From the NCBI RefSeq assembly GCF_000711985.1, contig NZ_KL544005.1, positions 695,970-759,969 on the forward strand: DNA of 64,000 nucleotides, in the 5' to 3' direction. The notes under the pieces were generated by a model. That model ran no database searches, was not told the DNA's origin, and worked only from the letters and a program-made list of their open reading frames with translations. Each line of letters begins with the position of its first letter. The first letter of the stretch is position 1. Below, piece by piece: positions 1 to 8,668 of the stretch. The translations under genes and the position numbers were made by a program. The DNA is from Rheinheimera texasensis DSM 17496. Lineage in GTDB: Bacteria > Pseudomonadota > Gammaproteobacteria > Enterobacterales > Alteromonadaceae.

Positions 1-18
1 TTTTCGCAAGGACATCCT

Positions 19-318
19 ATGGACAAACGCGTATTCACCGAGATTGAGACCGCAGCTTATTTGGGCATGAGCCGCTCATATCTGCGCCAGTCCCGTATGG
101 AGGGGAATCGGGACAATCGTACACCTGCCCCACCCTTTATCCGGATTGGGCGCTCGATTCGGTATCTAAAAGAAGATTTAGACATATGGCTGGATGCGTT
201 GCCTAAGCATCAGCAACTAAATCAAACGACCAAAGGTATGACAACCAAGTATAATGCCAACTGCGACAACATAAACGACGAAAACACAATCATGTTGTAC
301 AAGCTCAACAATAATTAA
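19..318 (+). CDS. AlpA/excisionase-like helix-turn-helix protein
   Basis: A 99-residue protein whose first ~60 residues read as a winged HTH of the AlpA/MerR-like type: a TAAYLGMSRSYL helix-turn-helix, then a P-P-F-I-R-I-G-R-S-I-R-Y strand pair and a YLKEDLDIWL helix. Such proteins usually act as excisionase or as activator of the integrase of a genomic island. A good ribosome binding site (AAGGA, 6 bases before the ATG) fixes the start, so the gene is complete although it lies at the window edge. The ~35-residue polar tail has no recognisable domain. The cognate integrase would lie to the left of the window or be the one at 9.5-10.7 kb; this cannot be decided here. Confidence 0.75.
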   Translation: MDKRVFTEIETAAYLGMSRSYLRQSRMEGNRDNRTPAPPFIRIGRSIRYLKEDLDIWLDALPKHQQLNQTTKGMTTKYNANCDNINDENTIMLYKLNNN

Positions 319-634
319 TTGAATTTATAACTCAGTTCCAGAGCAAATTTACCAGAAGTTGCCAATCCGGGTAGCCCGTTGTTGCAGCTAACTTACAACT
401 TTAATCAAAATTCCATTCTAATAGCTGTGCTTTAACTATCGATATCTAAAATTCGGAATAACTGTTTCAGAAGGTGGCTTTGCGCCATTTCCAGACAAAG
501 AGATTGGCAGTTGTCGAATCACAGCTTTTCACTGAAAGCAGACCTTGTCGAAGGTAGCTGGATAGTGTTTCTCGAAATTTTTGAGTTATTCAACTAGTTT
601 TCAAAACAAAAACAAGTATTAAAATAAACTGTCT
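319..634. other. Intergenic spacer between convergent AlpA-like gene and qatD
   Basis: A 316-base non-coding stretch between two convergent genes. It holds one arm (515-585) of the paired 71-bp repeat described separately. No convincing terminator with a T-run was seen. Confidence 0.6.
515..585 (+). repeat. Left copy of island 71-bp inverted repeat
   Basis: This 71-base stretch matches the reverse complement of 16347-16417 at about 51 of 71 positions without gaps. Two blocks carry the identity: one around GCTTTTCACTGAAAGC and GACCTTG, and one around TCTCGAAATTTT. The two copies face each other across about 15.8 kb of cargo genes. Shorter degenerate relatives occur at 6673-6726, 8011-8063 and 11349-11402. 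Confidence 0.65.
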
Positions 635-1396
635 TCAAATCAATTTTTCAATTAGTTTTGTATAGCCAATTTTGTTCACAAACATTCTAGCGTTACTGAG
701 TAATTGAGCTCTGACCTCCTCAAAAGGCACCGACCAAACGTCACTAAGAAGAGCTACCGTAATATCGAAATCCCAAGGCATGACAGAGCGACCATCTAAT
801 TGAGCAAAAGGACCATCGCTTTCAGGAAGAACTCTATCCCTCGGAAGTTTCGTGGCTAGTGCCTTTCCTGCAGCGGAACAAAAGGCCGCTGGACCGATAC
901 TGAACCAGCAACCCTGTCCAATAGCAGTTTTAAGCTCCGATGCCGTTCCCGTAAACCAATGCAGTACCGGAACTCCATGGTCAGGGAACAAACGGAGTAG
1001 TTCTAAAACGTCTGAAACCGCCTGCCTTGAATGGATACTAAGCGCCCGCCCACCCATTTGATGGCATCGCCTCACGGCCGCAGAGAAGACTTGCTTTTGC
1101 TTTAGGTAGCTAGCAGCATAACGTTTAGATCCATCCAAACCGATTTCACCAACAGCAATAGTGTCACCAATTTGAGCTGTCAGCAGCTCCAACTCATCAA
1201 AGCGATCACTTACTATCTCAGGGTGAAGGCCTGGACTTATCAACACCGTTTCATGCCGGCCAAGCACTGAGCTCGTAGCGCGAAAAGCCTTTGGACTTGT
1301 AGTTACTAACCATGTGAATGCATTGCGTCTCAGAGACTCTGCATATACTTCCTTTGCTTGTGGATAAAGATCTAGATGACAATGAAAGTCGATCAA
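635..1396 (-). CDS. qatD: QatD, TatD-family nuclease of Qat defence system
   Basis: A 253-residue TatD-like metal-dependent hydrolase. Visible metal-site motifs are FHCHLD at the N-terminus (HxH), VGEIGLDG, the histidine in LSIHSR, the histidine in VLHWFTG and a late ESDGPF aspartate. On its own it could be a housekeeping TatD DNase, but its start overlaps the stop of qatC by 4 bases (ATGA) and it is the last gene of a qatABCD operon. In the described Qat system all four genes are needed for anti-phage protection; the exact substrate of QatD is not known from sequence. The family and context assignment is firm. Confidence 0.9.
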   Translation of the reverse strand: MIDFHCHLDLYPQAKEVYAESLRRNAFTWLVTTSPKAFRATSSVLGRHETVLISPGLHPEIVSDRFDELELLTAQIGDTIAVGEIGLDGSKRYAASYLKQKQVFSAAVRRCHQMGGRALSIHSRQAVSDVLELLRLFPDHGVPVLHWFTGTASELKTAIGQGCWFSIGPAAFCSAAGKALATKLPRDRVLPESDGPFAQLDGRSVMPWDFDITVALLSDVWSVPFEEVRAQLLSNARMFVNKIGYTKLIEKLI

Positions 1397-2658
1397 AGCA
1401 ATTGATCCTTAACAAGAACGGCTTCCAATTCAGTAAGACCCTGTTGCAGCACTCTGCGATATGCAGTGCGGTCATTAATAGATGCAAATGCCAAAGTACC
1501 ACCAAGGAATCGATCCAATCCTCTTTGCTTAGCATCAAGCACAGCCAGAGCCATTGCCATTGGATCGTCAGGACCGCTGGACTTATTGCTGCCAACTACT
1601 GACGGAAAGCGATAGTTGGTTTGATCGGAGCCTGGTTTCCATGCTAGAAAAGCAGCTCGGCGGATAAGGCAAGGCACACAACGACCACAGTGTTGACGAT
1701 TATAAGTCCTGAAACGTCCACAACTTGTGGAGCCTGATGCAAGTTCACTCAATCGGTTCTGGTCGAGGCAGCTCCGCATCATCTCCCCTTTTGTTTGGAA
1801 ACGATAAGGCAATATCAGTTCGACGGATATACCAAGCTCACCTAGTACACTTTGAAGCATATCGATGAAAAGAGGATGAGTCGTGCGCGTACTCAGGCTC
1901 GAGACTCGGCCCGGTACCAATGGAGGATTAATACAAATAAACCCGTTTTCGGGAATATAGATTTGTGGCTTGGGCAGATTGATCTTCGTTGAAGCTAGTA
2001 TTGCAAACGCATAAAATGCCAAGGAGCGAGCTCGAGTCGAAGGTTCGCGTGTTCCTTTAAAGCTGATACCGTGGCTCCATTGATAGTGAGATCCAGCACC
2101 AGCAAGTAGTTTTGCGTAGTTCCGTTGTAACTCCGAGTCTTTATGAGCAAGCTGAGACACAAACAGTGGATGTCTTTGCTCTGCAACCAAATTAATACCG
2201 CCAATCAGGCTGTCGAGCCCGCCTGATAACAAAGATACGCAATCATTCTGGAGATAGGCGCCATCCCCTTCAGGCGGTTCAACACCTGCATCATTAAAAA
2301 TAAGAGTCCAATAATCGCCAGTTAAAACCTTCAGCATTTCCTCAAGACGCTGTCTAAGTGGAACCCACCGCCACGGTTCGCAAAGCCCAACGGTAAGCTG
2401 AATCGTGCGTGTCCATCCATCCGCACTAGTGTTTCTTGGGCTAGCCAAATCAGCACTGCAAACTGCCAAACAGAATTGAACGAAGTCCCACACCACTGGC
2501 GATGGCCGGAAACCCGAACGTTTTAATGACCCATGCCAGCGATTGGCAATTGCTCCGACGCCATCGCGACCTGCCGCCTTGAAATATGAAAACACTCGCT
2601 CTTCAGGCGTTAAAAATTGTGGGATATTCTCTGCTTTGGAGCACAGTACTTTATTCAT
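1393..2658 (-). CDS. qatC: QatC, QueC-like PP-loop protein of Qat defence system
   Basis: A 421-residue protein with a PP-loop ATPase motif SGGLDS (about residue 145-150) typical of the QueC/7-cyano-7-deazaguanine synthase superfamily. A C-terminal cysteine cluster (CGRF... HCGRCVPC) resembles the QueC zinc site. QatC proteins are QueC homologues used in phage defence rather than in queuosine synthesis; chemistry on a protein or nucleobase substrate is inferred from the family. The gene overlaps qatB upstream and qatD downstream by 4 bases each, so translation is coupled. No other deazapurine gene is in the window, which supports the defence reading. Confidence 0.9.
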   Translation of the reverse strand: MNKVLCSKAENIPQFLTPEERVFSYFKAAGRDGVGAIANRWHGSLKRSGFRPSPVVWDFVQFCLAVCSADLASPRNTSADGWTRTIQLTVGLCEPWRWVPLRQRLEEMLKVLTGDYWTLIFNDAGVEPPEGDGAYLQNDCVSLLSGGLDSLIGGINLVAEQRHPLFVSQLAHKDSELQRNYAKLLAGAGSHYQWSHGISFKGTREPSTRARSLAFYAFAILASTKINLPKPQIYIPENGFICINPPLVPGRVSSLSTRTTHPLFIDMLQSVLGELGISVELILPYRFQTKGEMMRSCLDQNRLSELASGSTSCGRFRTYNRQHCGRCVPCLIRRAAFLAWKPGSDQTNYRFPSVVGSNKSSGPDDPMAMALAVLDAKQRGLDRFLGGTLAFASINDRTAYRRVLQQGLTELEAVLVKDQLL

Positions 2659-3488
2659 TCGGCAAACACCTCTAACGCAGATTTAAGAACTGACTCGGCC
2701 AAACCATTTGGGTCTATCTGTCCGGATTGATTTTGTTCTATGACTACCCGAATCTCAGCCCAAACCCATTCCCTAATATCTGTCCGTCGTTCTTGGATTA
2801 ATGCTGGATCATGCTCAAGTTTTTCGTATGTCTGCCCGAGCAGTAAATCAATTCGCTGACAAATTTGGATAGCAATAGTCCTTCCAATAACCTCAGCAAT
2901 TTGTGAGTCCGTAAGAGCAAATATATCTACTCCAGGATACTTTTCGTAAAGTTTGGCTAACGCCTCCGCGCCAGCGTCTTGCAACGAATCCTCATCAATG
3001 CTGCCCGAGTCTGGATAAACTACCTTCAGGACTTCAAGTATCAAGTCGGAAGCAGAGAGATTGGCTGATCGACAATGTGCTACCCAATCTTTAACTATTT
3101 GGTCTGAACTCTCGCGAGCAGCAACTAGAAACTGACCAAGAGCCCCGGCTCCGCTGGCTGCATTCCTCATCGTAGAAGCCGCGCGACTTGCCCCCCCCAT
3201 ACCTTTTGAGATCATACTCTTAGTCGCATTTCGAAGATTGGAGCGACTACCATTTCCAAGGTATGAGCTCATTTGCGAACGAGCAGGACCAAAACGACGC
3301 TCAGGAGCTTGAACATTCTCAGGGCCCGGTGATTCATCATTGTCAGCGGGATCAACATTTCCATTCTGTTCAGAATCCGAATTGTTTCCGCTGCAGGATT
3401 CGCCTGATGCCAGTCCATCAGGAGAAAGCCATTCAGGATCGAAAGGAGAGCCTGAACGGCCGCCTCCGCTTGATGTTGAAGTCCCCAT
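2655..3488 (-). CDS. qatB: QatB, Qat defence system protein
   Basis: A 277-residue protein beginning MGTSTSSGGGRSGSPF, the low-complexity Ser/Gly start typical of QatB. A disordered acidic, Pro/Asn-rich stretch follows to about residue 70, and then a helical C-terminal half. No catalytic motif is visible and its molecular role is unknown. Its ATG shares one base with the TAA stop of qatA (TAATG) and its own stop overlaps qatC by 4 bases. The name rests on position in the operon and the characteristic N-terminus. Confidence 0.85.
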   Translation of the reverse strand: MGTSTSSGGGRSGSPFDPEWLSPDGLASGESCSGNNSDSEQNGNVDPADNDESPGPENVQAPERRFGPARSQMSSYLGNGSRSNLRNATKSMISKGMGGASRAASTMRNAASGAGALGQFLVAARESSDQIVKDWVAHCRSANLSASDLILEVLKVVYPDSGSIDEDSLQDAGAEALAKLYEKYPGVDIFALTDSQIAEVIGRTIAIQICQRIDLLLGQTYEKLEHDPALIQERRTDIREWVWAEIRVVIEQNQSGQIDPNGLAESVLKSALEVFAE

Positions 3489-5353
3489 TAACGCTTCACC
3501 CCTAGATTTTCAATCGCTTTTTTGGTCGGTTTAGACAATTCGTTTAGATCCTTCCAACGTTCTAAAACTTCACGCGCCCATTGTTGAGCACCTAGCATTG
3601 GAACAATTCCAGGACCAACAAGCTTTAAAGGTGCTTGCTCCAGCAGACTGGCTGCCTTTTTCCCAAGCAATGGGAAGACTTTGCAGCACTCAATAAGCAT
3701 CAAAATATCTTCGCTGCGTTTCCAGGTGCGAATTGTGGCACAGCTCTGCCAAGCCTTAATCATCGCCAGTTCAGTCTGATCAGGTCCAACTTTTTTCATT
3801 AGGTCTATAAGGGATTGATGTCCACTTGTTGCAGTCTTCAAAGCGTCACGAAGCTTTCTTGAATCTGGGTTCAGATTGTCATCGCCGAAGTCGCGAGTGC
3901 CAGAGTCGCGGCTCAGGTGCAATAGTGGTCGAAGATCCTCGGTGCCGAGTGCAGGTGGTAACTGGAGCCACTGCCTTGTAAAATTATTATTGCTAAACTC
4001 TGCTGGCAAACCTCCTTGGCAAGCGGCTGCTGTCTCAGCATCAGCAAGGATCTGTACTCGACCGTCGTTGTCCGAATGCACTTGGCCAGCAATAACTTCT
4101 GCCAGTGATTCGTCACAACGCTCTAAAAGGTGCCATTTTGCCAACGCAGCAATATCCAGCTTAATACCCTGCGGTGCGGAAAGGGCTTCACGCAGATAAA
4201 CTGTGTTTAAGAAGCGTTTCATGAGACGTGGGTTTGCGTTGACCGCAGACGAGCCATGGAGAAGTGAGGCTAATCCTTCTGCAAGGTTCATTAAGCTCTG
4301 TAGAGTTTCGTTTGTTCCAACCAGTTCATAGAGAAATACTTGATTAATTGTCTCGCCTTTCCAACTATTTCGCAGTCTCTCAGGAATAAGCTTTAGTGCA
4401 TTTTGGAACTGGTGATGAGTTAGCGTTCCGGCCTTTGTTTCTCGTTCTAGTAGGAGTAGCACAAGATACGCTTTTGCCTCATTGAGGCCAAGCCGCGGAA
4501 CATGAAGTGGCACCTGAATCAGCTTATCAAAGTAGTTTGTAGCAACGTCGCTCGAGATGCCTGCACCATCGAAATGGACTTTTACAGCGGCTTTTATGAA
4601 GTCGTTATCAGCTGCAACGACGAATGCACTTCGGCGAATGAATAACAAGAGGCGAATAGATTCGAGCGTTGAAATTGCAGTTTGAGGAAGGCATCGATCC
4701 AAGTCGTCAACAAAAATTACCAAGGTAATTTCGAGTTCGGCAAGAAGTTCTTCAAGAGTGTCCCGGAAAGCTTGGATATGCGAGGGCATCGAAAACGGTT
4801 CGCTCGGTTTCAACAAACCATTGACAGCGGAACCAATAACCTCAGAATCTACTGATACCTCGCTCAATTTTTCAGTCGAGGAAAAGAAGCCCAATATGCT
4901 ATTAAATGTTTTACCAAGAACTCCGATTGGAATCCCGGTAGACAATGTTAATGCCGCCTCACCACTCAGTTGGGCAATTCGAAGCAGGTTGATGCGGCGC
5001 CATAGTTCAGTGACCTTGTCCTGAATGGTCTGATTCTCTTTAGAAAGTCGAACAATCTCATCCCCCACAATCTGAAGCAATGCACTGCGAGCGGATTCAA
5101 AGTCTTGGTAAAGCCACGGATTGAAAGTGAGGACAACAAACTTGTTGGGGGATTTCCCGCCTTTATCTATTTCGGGGAGGGCTTTAAGGCGGGCTGCAAT
5201 CATCTTCACCAAAGACGATTTTCCAGCACCCCATCCACCAGAAACACCAATAGAAATCGGCTCTCCATCAGCACGGCTCAGCATGCTTGCACATGCATCA
5301 GCCACTACGCCGAAATTAAGGTAATCAATAGCTGTTTCGTTATCATGCCACAT
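3488..5353 (-). CDS. qatA: QatA, KAP-type P-loop ATPase of Qat defence system
   Basis: A 621-residue KAP-family NTPase and first gene of the qat operon. The Walker A motif GGWGAGKSS is near residue 39-47 and the Walker B motif IFVDDLDRC near residue 215-225. KAP ATPases often carry inserted membrane helices between the Walker motifs; a hydrophobic stretch (LTLSTGIPIGVLGKTF) lies in the right place, but a true transmembrane pair is not clear. The C-terminal half is helical without recognised motifs. The start has a weak GGA 9 bases upstream. It is presumed to be the ATP-driven sensor or motor of the system. Confidence 0.9.
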   Translation of the reverse strand: MWHDNETAIDYLNFGVVADACASMLSRADGEPISIGVSGGWGAGKSSLVKMIAARLKALPEIDKGGKSPNKFVVLTFNPWLYQDFESARSALLQIVGDEIVRLSKENQTIQDKVTELWRRINLLRIAQLSGEAALTLSTGIPIGVLGKTFNSILGFFSSTEKLSEVSVDSEVIGSAVNGLLKPSEPFSMPSHIQAFRDTLEELLAELEITLVIFVDDLDRCLPQTAISTLESIRLLLFIRRSAFVVAADNDFIKAAVKVHFDGAGISSDVATNYFDKLIQVPLHVPRLGLNEAKAYLVLLLLERETKAGTLTHHQFQNALKLIPERLRNSWKGETINQVFLYELVGTNETLQSLMNLAEGLASLLHGSSAVNANPRLMKRFLNTVYLREALSAPQGIKLDIAALAKWHLLERCDESLAEVIAGQVHSDNDGRVQILADAETAAACQGGLPAEFSNNNFTRQWLQLPPALGTEDLRPLLHLSRDSGTRDFGDDNLNPDSRKLRDALKTATSGHQSLIDLMKKVGPDQTELAMIKAWQSCATIRTWKRSEDILMLIECCKVFPLLGKKAASLLEQAPLKLVGPGIVPMLGAQQWAREVLERWKDLNELSKPTKKAIENLGVKR

Positions 5354-5577
5354 AACTTTAAATCCATTTTATAAGTTGTGCGGCAAAAGAAATTTCATTG
5401 CCACATAAGTTCAACTTCAAGATAACTGAATAAGAATTGTGTTTCAATTAGGAACGTAACTGTGACTAGTAGTGTCGCGAGTACCGATAAACACAAAATT
5501 AAAAATAATCAACAAATATTAACAACATATAAATTGGCATGCTTAATTTGGCCTTAACTTCAGAAAATTAAAGCGGT

Positions 5578-6606
5578 CTAGTCAAAGGATACTGGCGATA
5601 TACTCTTTGCTATTTTGTCGTTTGTCCTTCTAGGATCACCCAGATGACAGCTATGGATTTCATGAATGTAAGGGGTCGTACAGTACTCCAAAGTGTTATC
5701 CACTAAATCGAGTAACGGGATAATAGTCTTCCTAGCTATTTGGTTTTTATACCATTGCTGGAAAACATCATTACCTATTTTTAAGTCTTTGTAGGGGATA
5801 AAACACATCACTGCACCGTTTACGCTGCGGTGTATTGCAAGGGTGTAAACATTGAAAGATATATATTCACAGACTGCTTGATCTATCGTCACATCATCTG
5901 AGTCTGAAAGCTTCGGGGCATGCAGTTTTCCAGCAGTGGCAAACATGCAATAATTGTCTAGAAGATTGGCAAGCTCCTCTGAATTCAGAGAATACTTGGT
6001 TACAACAGCATGTCGTGTATAGCTTCGTTTCTGATTTTTAATTTGGTGAAGAACCATAGCTGCATGGTGAGATCCACCTGACTGTACCCCCACAAACCTA
6101 TTTAGCCACTCAAAATAATTGATGGTAATAGGCCTGCTCTTCGAAAAACCCTCGCGATTCTCTATATACCAAATGTTTTGCTCCCAATCGCTATCATCTA
6201 AGCCCGAAAGGTTATCCGAAGGGTACATAGCTTGGCCCCAAGATGCTGCATCCGCGAACCAACTACCGTTAATTCTTGCTGGGTAAAGTGAAGGACCAAA
6301 ACTTTTTGAGTGTGAAAGACTACTTATATTCGAGAAATCAAAGTTCGGTATTTCGTATTTCTCAGTAACAACCAATTTTTTCAATGCTTCTGCCAGATCA
6401 TTTGGTAAATAAGGTGGGTATGAACGATGAAGTTCATAGTGCCAGTCAAATAGCAATCCTGCATCGACGCTGGGTTTGTAGAATTTAGGTGGCGTTAACT
6501 GTAACGTATTCAAATTGTCTGATTGTAGATATGGAGTTCTGTTATATAGCCAACGAATTATTTTGTGGTGCCATTTTATCTTATTCTTCCCTGCTTCTAT
6601 TTTCAT
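5578..6606 (-). CDS. Unrecognised 342-residue protein
   Basis: I do not recognise this protein with confidence; it may belong to one of the large uncharacterised DUF families (a DUF6685-like match is only a suspicion). It has no signal peptide or membrane segment. Notable features are an aromatic-rich N-terminal third, a FEWLNRF segment followed by a GGSHHAA motif near residue 175-180, and a CxxxxxHxxxH-like end (YIHEIHSCHLGD). AGGATAG sits about 7 bases before the ATG. It lies between the qat operon (same strand, 224-base gap) and another unknown gene, so it is probably independent island cargo. Its AT-rich codon use matches the surrounding island rather than the backbone. Confidence 0.75.
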   Translation of the reverse strand: MKIEAGKNKIKWHHKIIRWLYNRTPYLQSDNLNTLQLTPPKFYKPSVDAGLLFDWHYELHRSYPPYLPNDLAEALKKLVVTEKYEIPNFDFSNISSLSHSKSFGPSLYPARINGSWFADAASWGQAMYPSDNLSGLDDSDWEQNIWYIENREGFSKSRPITINYFEWLNRFVGVQSGGSHHAAMVLHQIKNQKRSYTRHAVVTKYSLNSEELANLLDNYCMFATAGKLHAPKLSDSDDVTIDQAVCEYISFNVYTLAIHRSVNGAVMCFIPYKDLKIGNDVFQQWYKNQIARKTIIPLLDLVDNTLEYCTTPYIHEIHSCHLGDPRRTNDKIAKSISPVSFD

Positions 6607-6672
6607 ATATAACTATCCTGTGTTTAGTTGTAGTAGCTCACTCAATTTGGCCACCCGATCCGAGCTAATTTT

Positions 6673-6726
6673 CTGAGTTCTCGAAAAAACGAATGTTCTT
6701 AACTAGGGAAAAGCAGAGGTTCGTTT
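6673..6726 (-). repeat. Degenerate intergenic island repeat, copy C
   Basis: Read on the minus strand this 54-base block begins AAACGAACCTCTGCTTT and ends TCGAGAACTCAG. It aligns over its length with 8011-8063 (minus) and 11349-11402 (plus). Shared blocks are AAACGA, TCTGCTTT/TCAGCTTT, ACATTCG and GAGAACT. Confidence 0.55.
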
Positions 6727-6814
6727 TTTAGAGAGCCAGAGCTAAACAGCCGTTATTCGCTCATAGCACTTTGTGGAGCTGCCAACAATTTCTCAAGCTA
6801 TTCTGATGTATTTA

Positions 6815-7723
6815 CTAAAGCAGTGTTTTTTCATACAAGCTGGACAGAGCGATCTGTATTTCCAGATATTCTACTGCACCATCATGAGCTCCCGAACTAA
6901 TAAGTCTTTTCTTGTGAAATAGGCGACTAATCCTGGACTTAAGAAAAACGTCCTGATAAAAACGTTCGCCGTCAGCAGATTTAAATTCTAATCTGACATC
7001 CATTAGCCCTAAGTCTACAGGCAGTTTCTGTACAATGTCTTCGATGACTCGAAATGATTGCTTAACAAAATTCTCGTGATCCGACAAAGTTATATGTGGC
7101 GACTTTTGACACCAAAACTCGCTTAAAGTCAAACTGGAACCATCGGGATGACAACGGACATAGGTGTGCATTCCGCTATGCTTATCCAATAAGTCACCTT
7201 TTGAGAAAACGCTTCTGGTATTTATTTTGAATCGAACAAATTCATTTAATTGTTCACTTAAAGTATCTCTAAAACGAAAATTAGAGTATTCCGCCCAGTT
7301 GTTGATAGCCAAATGAATATCGACATCAGTGTCGTCAGCATAGTCATGCCATTCGCTGTAGTTGAGCGAGATGAGGTGATCTTGGAAATGCGTTGGCAAA
7401 TCGATGCAGTCTTGCAAGCTCAGAGCTAAAAGTTGCTTACTGCAATTAGATAATGTGTTTCTGTCAAACTTACTTAGGCTAATACATTCATCTATTTTTT
7501 TCAGAAGATTAAATAGCTCTCGCCCGCCCTCCCTCTGTCGAATTGTTGCATTGAGTTGACGCTCAAACTGATACCATGTTGGTATACCAAACTTACTGGC
7601 AATTAATTTTTTTGCATTATCTGTAGTGACAGAACATTCTCGGCAAATTTTTTCTGTCATCTGAGCTAAATGCTCAAGTGGTTTATCTAAATCTGCAATT
7701 TCGTTGATCGTATTTTTGGACAT
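6815..7723 (-). CDS. Unrecognised 302-residue protein
   Basis: Not recognised. The start at 7723 is preferred over one 13 codons upstream because AAGGGTGA lies 4 bases before it. The N-terminal 60 residues (LDKPLEHLAQMTEKICRE..., then AKKLIASKFGIPTW) form a short helical module resembling those that precede unrelated domains in other proteins. The remainder is mixed alpha/beta with no obvious active site and no membrane segment. It is a monocistronic gene between repeat copies C and A, with an AT-rich composition like other island cargo. A nucleotidyl or immunity function cannot be supported from the sequence. Confidence 0.75.
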   Translation of the reverse strand: MSKNTINEIADLDKPLEHLAQMTEKICRECSVTTDNAKKLIASKFGIPTWYQFERQLNATIRQREGGRELFNLLKKIDECISLSKFDRNTLSNCSKQLLALSLQDCIDLPTHFQDHLISLNYSEWHDYADDTDVDIHLAINNWAEYSNFRFRDTLSEQLNEFVRFKINTRSVFSKGDLLDKHSGMHTYVRCHPDGSSLTLSEFWCQKSPHITLSDHENFVKQSFRVIEDIVQKLPVDLGLMDVRLEFKSADGERFYQDVFLKSRISRLFHKKRLISSGAHDGAVEYLEIQIALSSLYEKTLL

Positions 7724-8214
7724 GAGTTCACCCTTTTTGTTAGCCGCTGTGTCCTGCAACAACGGGCTAGAAAGAGTAAACCATACACTTGGTGGGTTAC
7801 TTCAGGACCAGATTTAGGCTAACAGAGCGAAATCAAATGTCAATATCTGAAATGATCGATGTTGAAAATTGTCTTAAGTCCCCTGCCAAATTGCAATTTT
7901 CAGAAATTCACCTGATTTATTTCGTCTTTCTGCAAGTTGGGAAACATCACTGACTACGATGCAGTGGCACACTAAATCTGTGCCGCCTTGTTAGATGATC
8001 TGTGATATGCGGAGTTCTTGAAATACAGAACAGCCGTAAATAAGGTAAAGCAGAGATTCGTTTCTTGCGTGAACGCCTGATCTGGACGACTGCATCATGC
8101 TCATAGCTGACGAACAAGTAACTGGGTGATTGCTGTAACGGGTGGCTATTTGAAAGTGCAATCGGCAGTAAATAGCCTCTGAGCGTGGTGGTAAATTTGG
8201 ATGACACTTTGCAA
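7724..8214. other. Non-coding spacer upstream of unknown gene, containing repeat copy A
   Basis: About 490 bases without a credible gene. An 86-codon open frame at 7947-8207 (minus) has no ribosome binding site and lies over repeat copy A, so it is not annotated. The first ~150 bases should hold the promoter of the 6815-7723 gene. Confidence 0.5.
8011..8063 (-). repeat. Degenerate intergenic island repeat, copy A
   Basis: On the minus strand this matches the plus strand of 11349-11402 at about 40 of 54 positions (blocks AAACGA, CTTTACCTTATTT, TTC, AAGAACT). The two copies face outward from the recombinase operon and frame it as an inverted pair. Confidence 0.6.
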
Positions 8215-8250
8215 TAAAAAGCCCCGGCTGTCTGCGCTATAGCCAGGGCT
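8215..8250 (-). terminator. Rho-independent terminator of integrase operon
   Basis: On the minus strand the stem AGCCCTGGCT / AGCCGGGGC, with an 11-base loop, is followed by TTTTTATT. It lies 35 bases after the stop of the last gene of the xis-int operon. Confidence 0.85.
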
Positions 8251-8285
8251 TGAGAGATATTAACGATTCCTGCCCATCCAACCAG

Positions 8286-8651
8286 TTAGTTCAACCCAGC
8301 CAGTCCCGGTAACCGGATATAAGATACCGCCGTACACGCCTGCCCTTCACTGCAAAATATCAGCTTTTGCCAGGGCATCAGGCACAGGTTGTGGCCCAGT
8401 AGCGCAATCACATCCAGTGCCCCGCTGCTGCTGCCGGTAATATCCGACCCAATCAGCCATTCGTAACAGCCGTTTTCGTGTAAGTACAGGCTCCAACCCG
8501 CCGCATGGTTGCCATAAATGGCGGTTTTACAAATCACCTTGGGCAGAGTTTTATCAACCCCATGCCAGCTCGCCAGCCGGGCCGGGTCGAGCAGTACGAT
8601 TTCGTTGTTACTTTTGCCGGAAAAGGCCGGCACCGGTATTAAAGTTTGCAT
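8286..8651 (-). CDS. Unrecognised integrase-operon protein 3 (121 aa)
   Basis: Last gene of the five-gene recombinase operon. The start at 8651 has a strong GGAGG 6 bases upstream, located just after the stop of the preceding gene; an upstream GTG at 8672 lacks this. The protein is soluble, with several aromatic residues and a central YGNHAAGWSLYLHENGCYEWLIG segment (described here in part only) of beta character. No catalytic motif is recognised. Coupling to the integrase suggests a recombination or copy-control accessory rather than cargo, which is an inference from position alone. Composition is GC-richer than the flanking cargo. Confidence 0.75.
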   Translation of the reverse strand: MQTLIPVPAFSGKSNNEIVLLDPARLASWHGVDKTLPKVICKTAIYGNHAAGWSLYLHENGCYEWLIGSDITGSSSGALDVIALLGHNLCLMPWQKLIFCSEGQACTAVSYIRLPGLAGLN

Positions 8652-8668
8652 CTCTGGCCTCCTCTGGC

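Noticed and set aside
635-1396. Housekeeping TatD DNase
   Set aside because: It is the last, overlapping gene of the qat operon.
1393-2658. Queuosine biosynthesis gene queC
   Set aside because: Coupled to qatA, qatB and qatD; no other queuosine gene nearby.
7947-8207. 86-codon open frame on the minus strand
   Set aside because: No ribosome binding site, odd composition, and it overlies a repeat copy found in other spacers.
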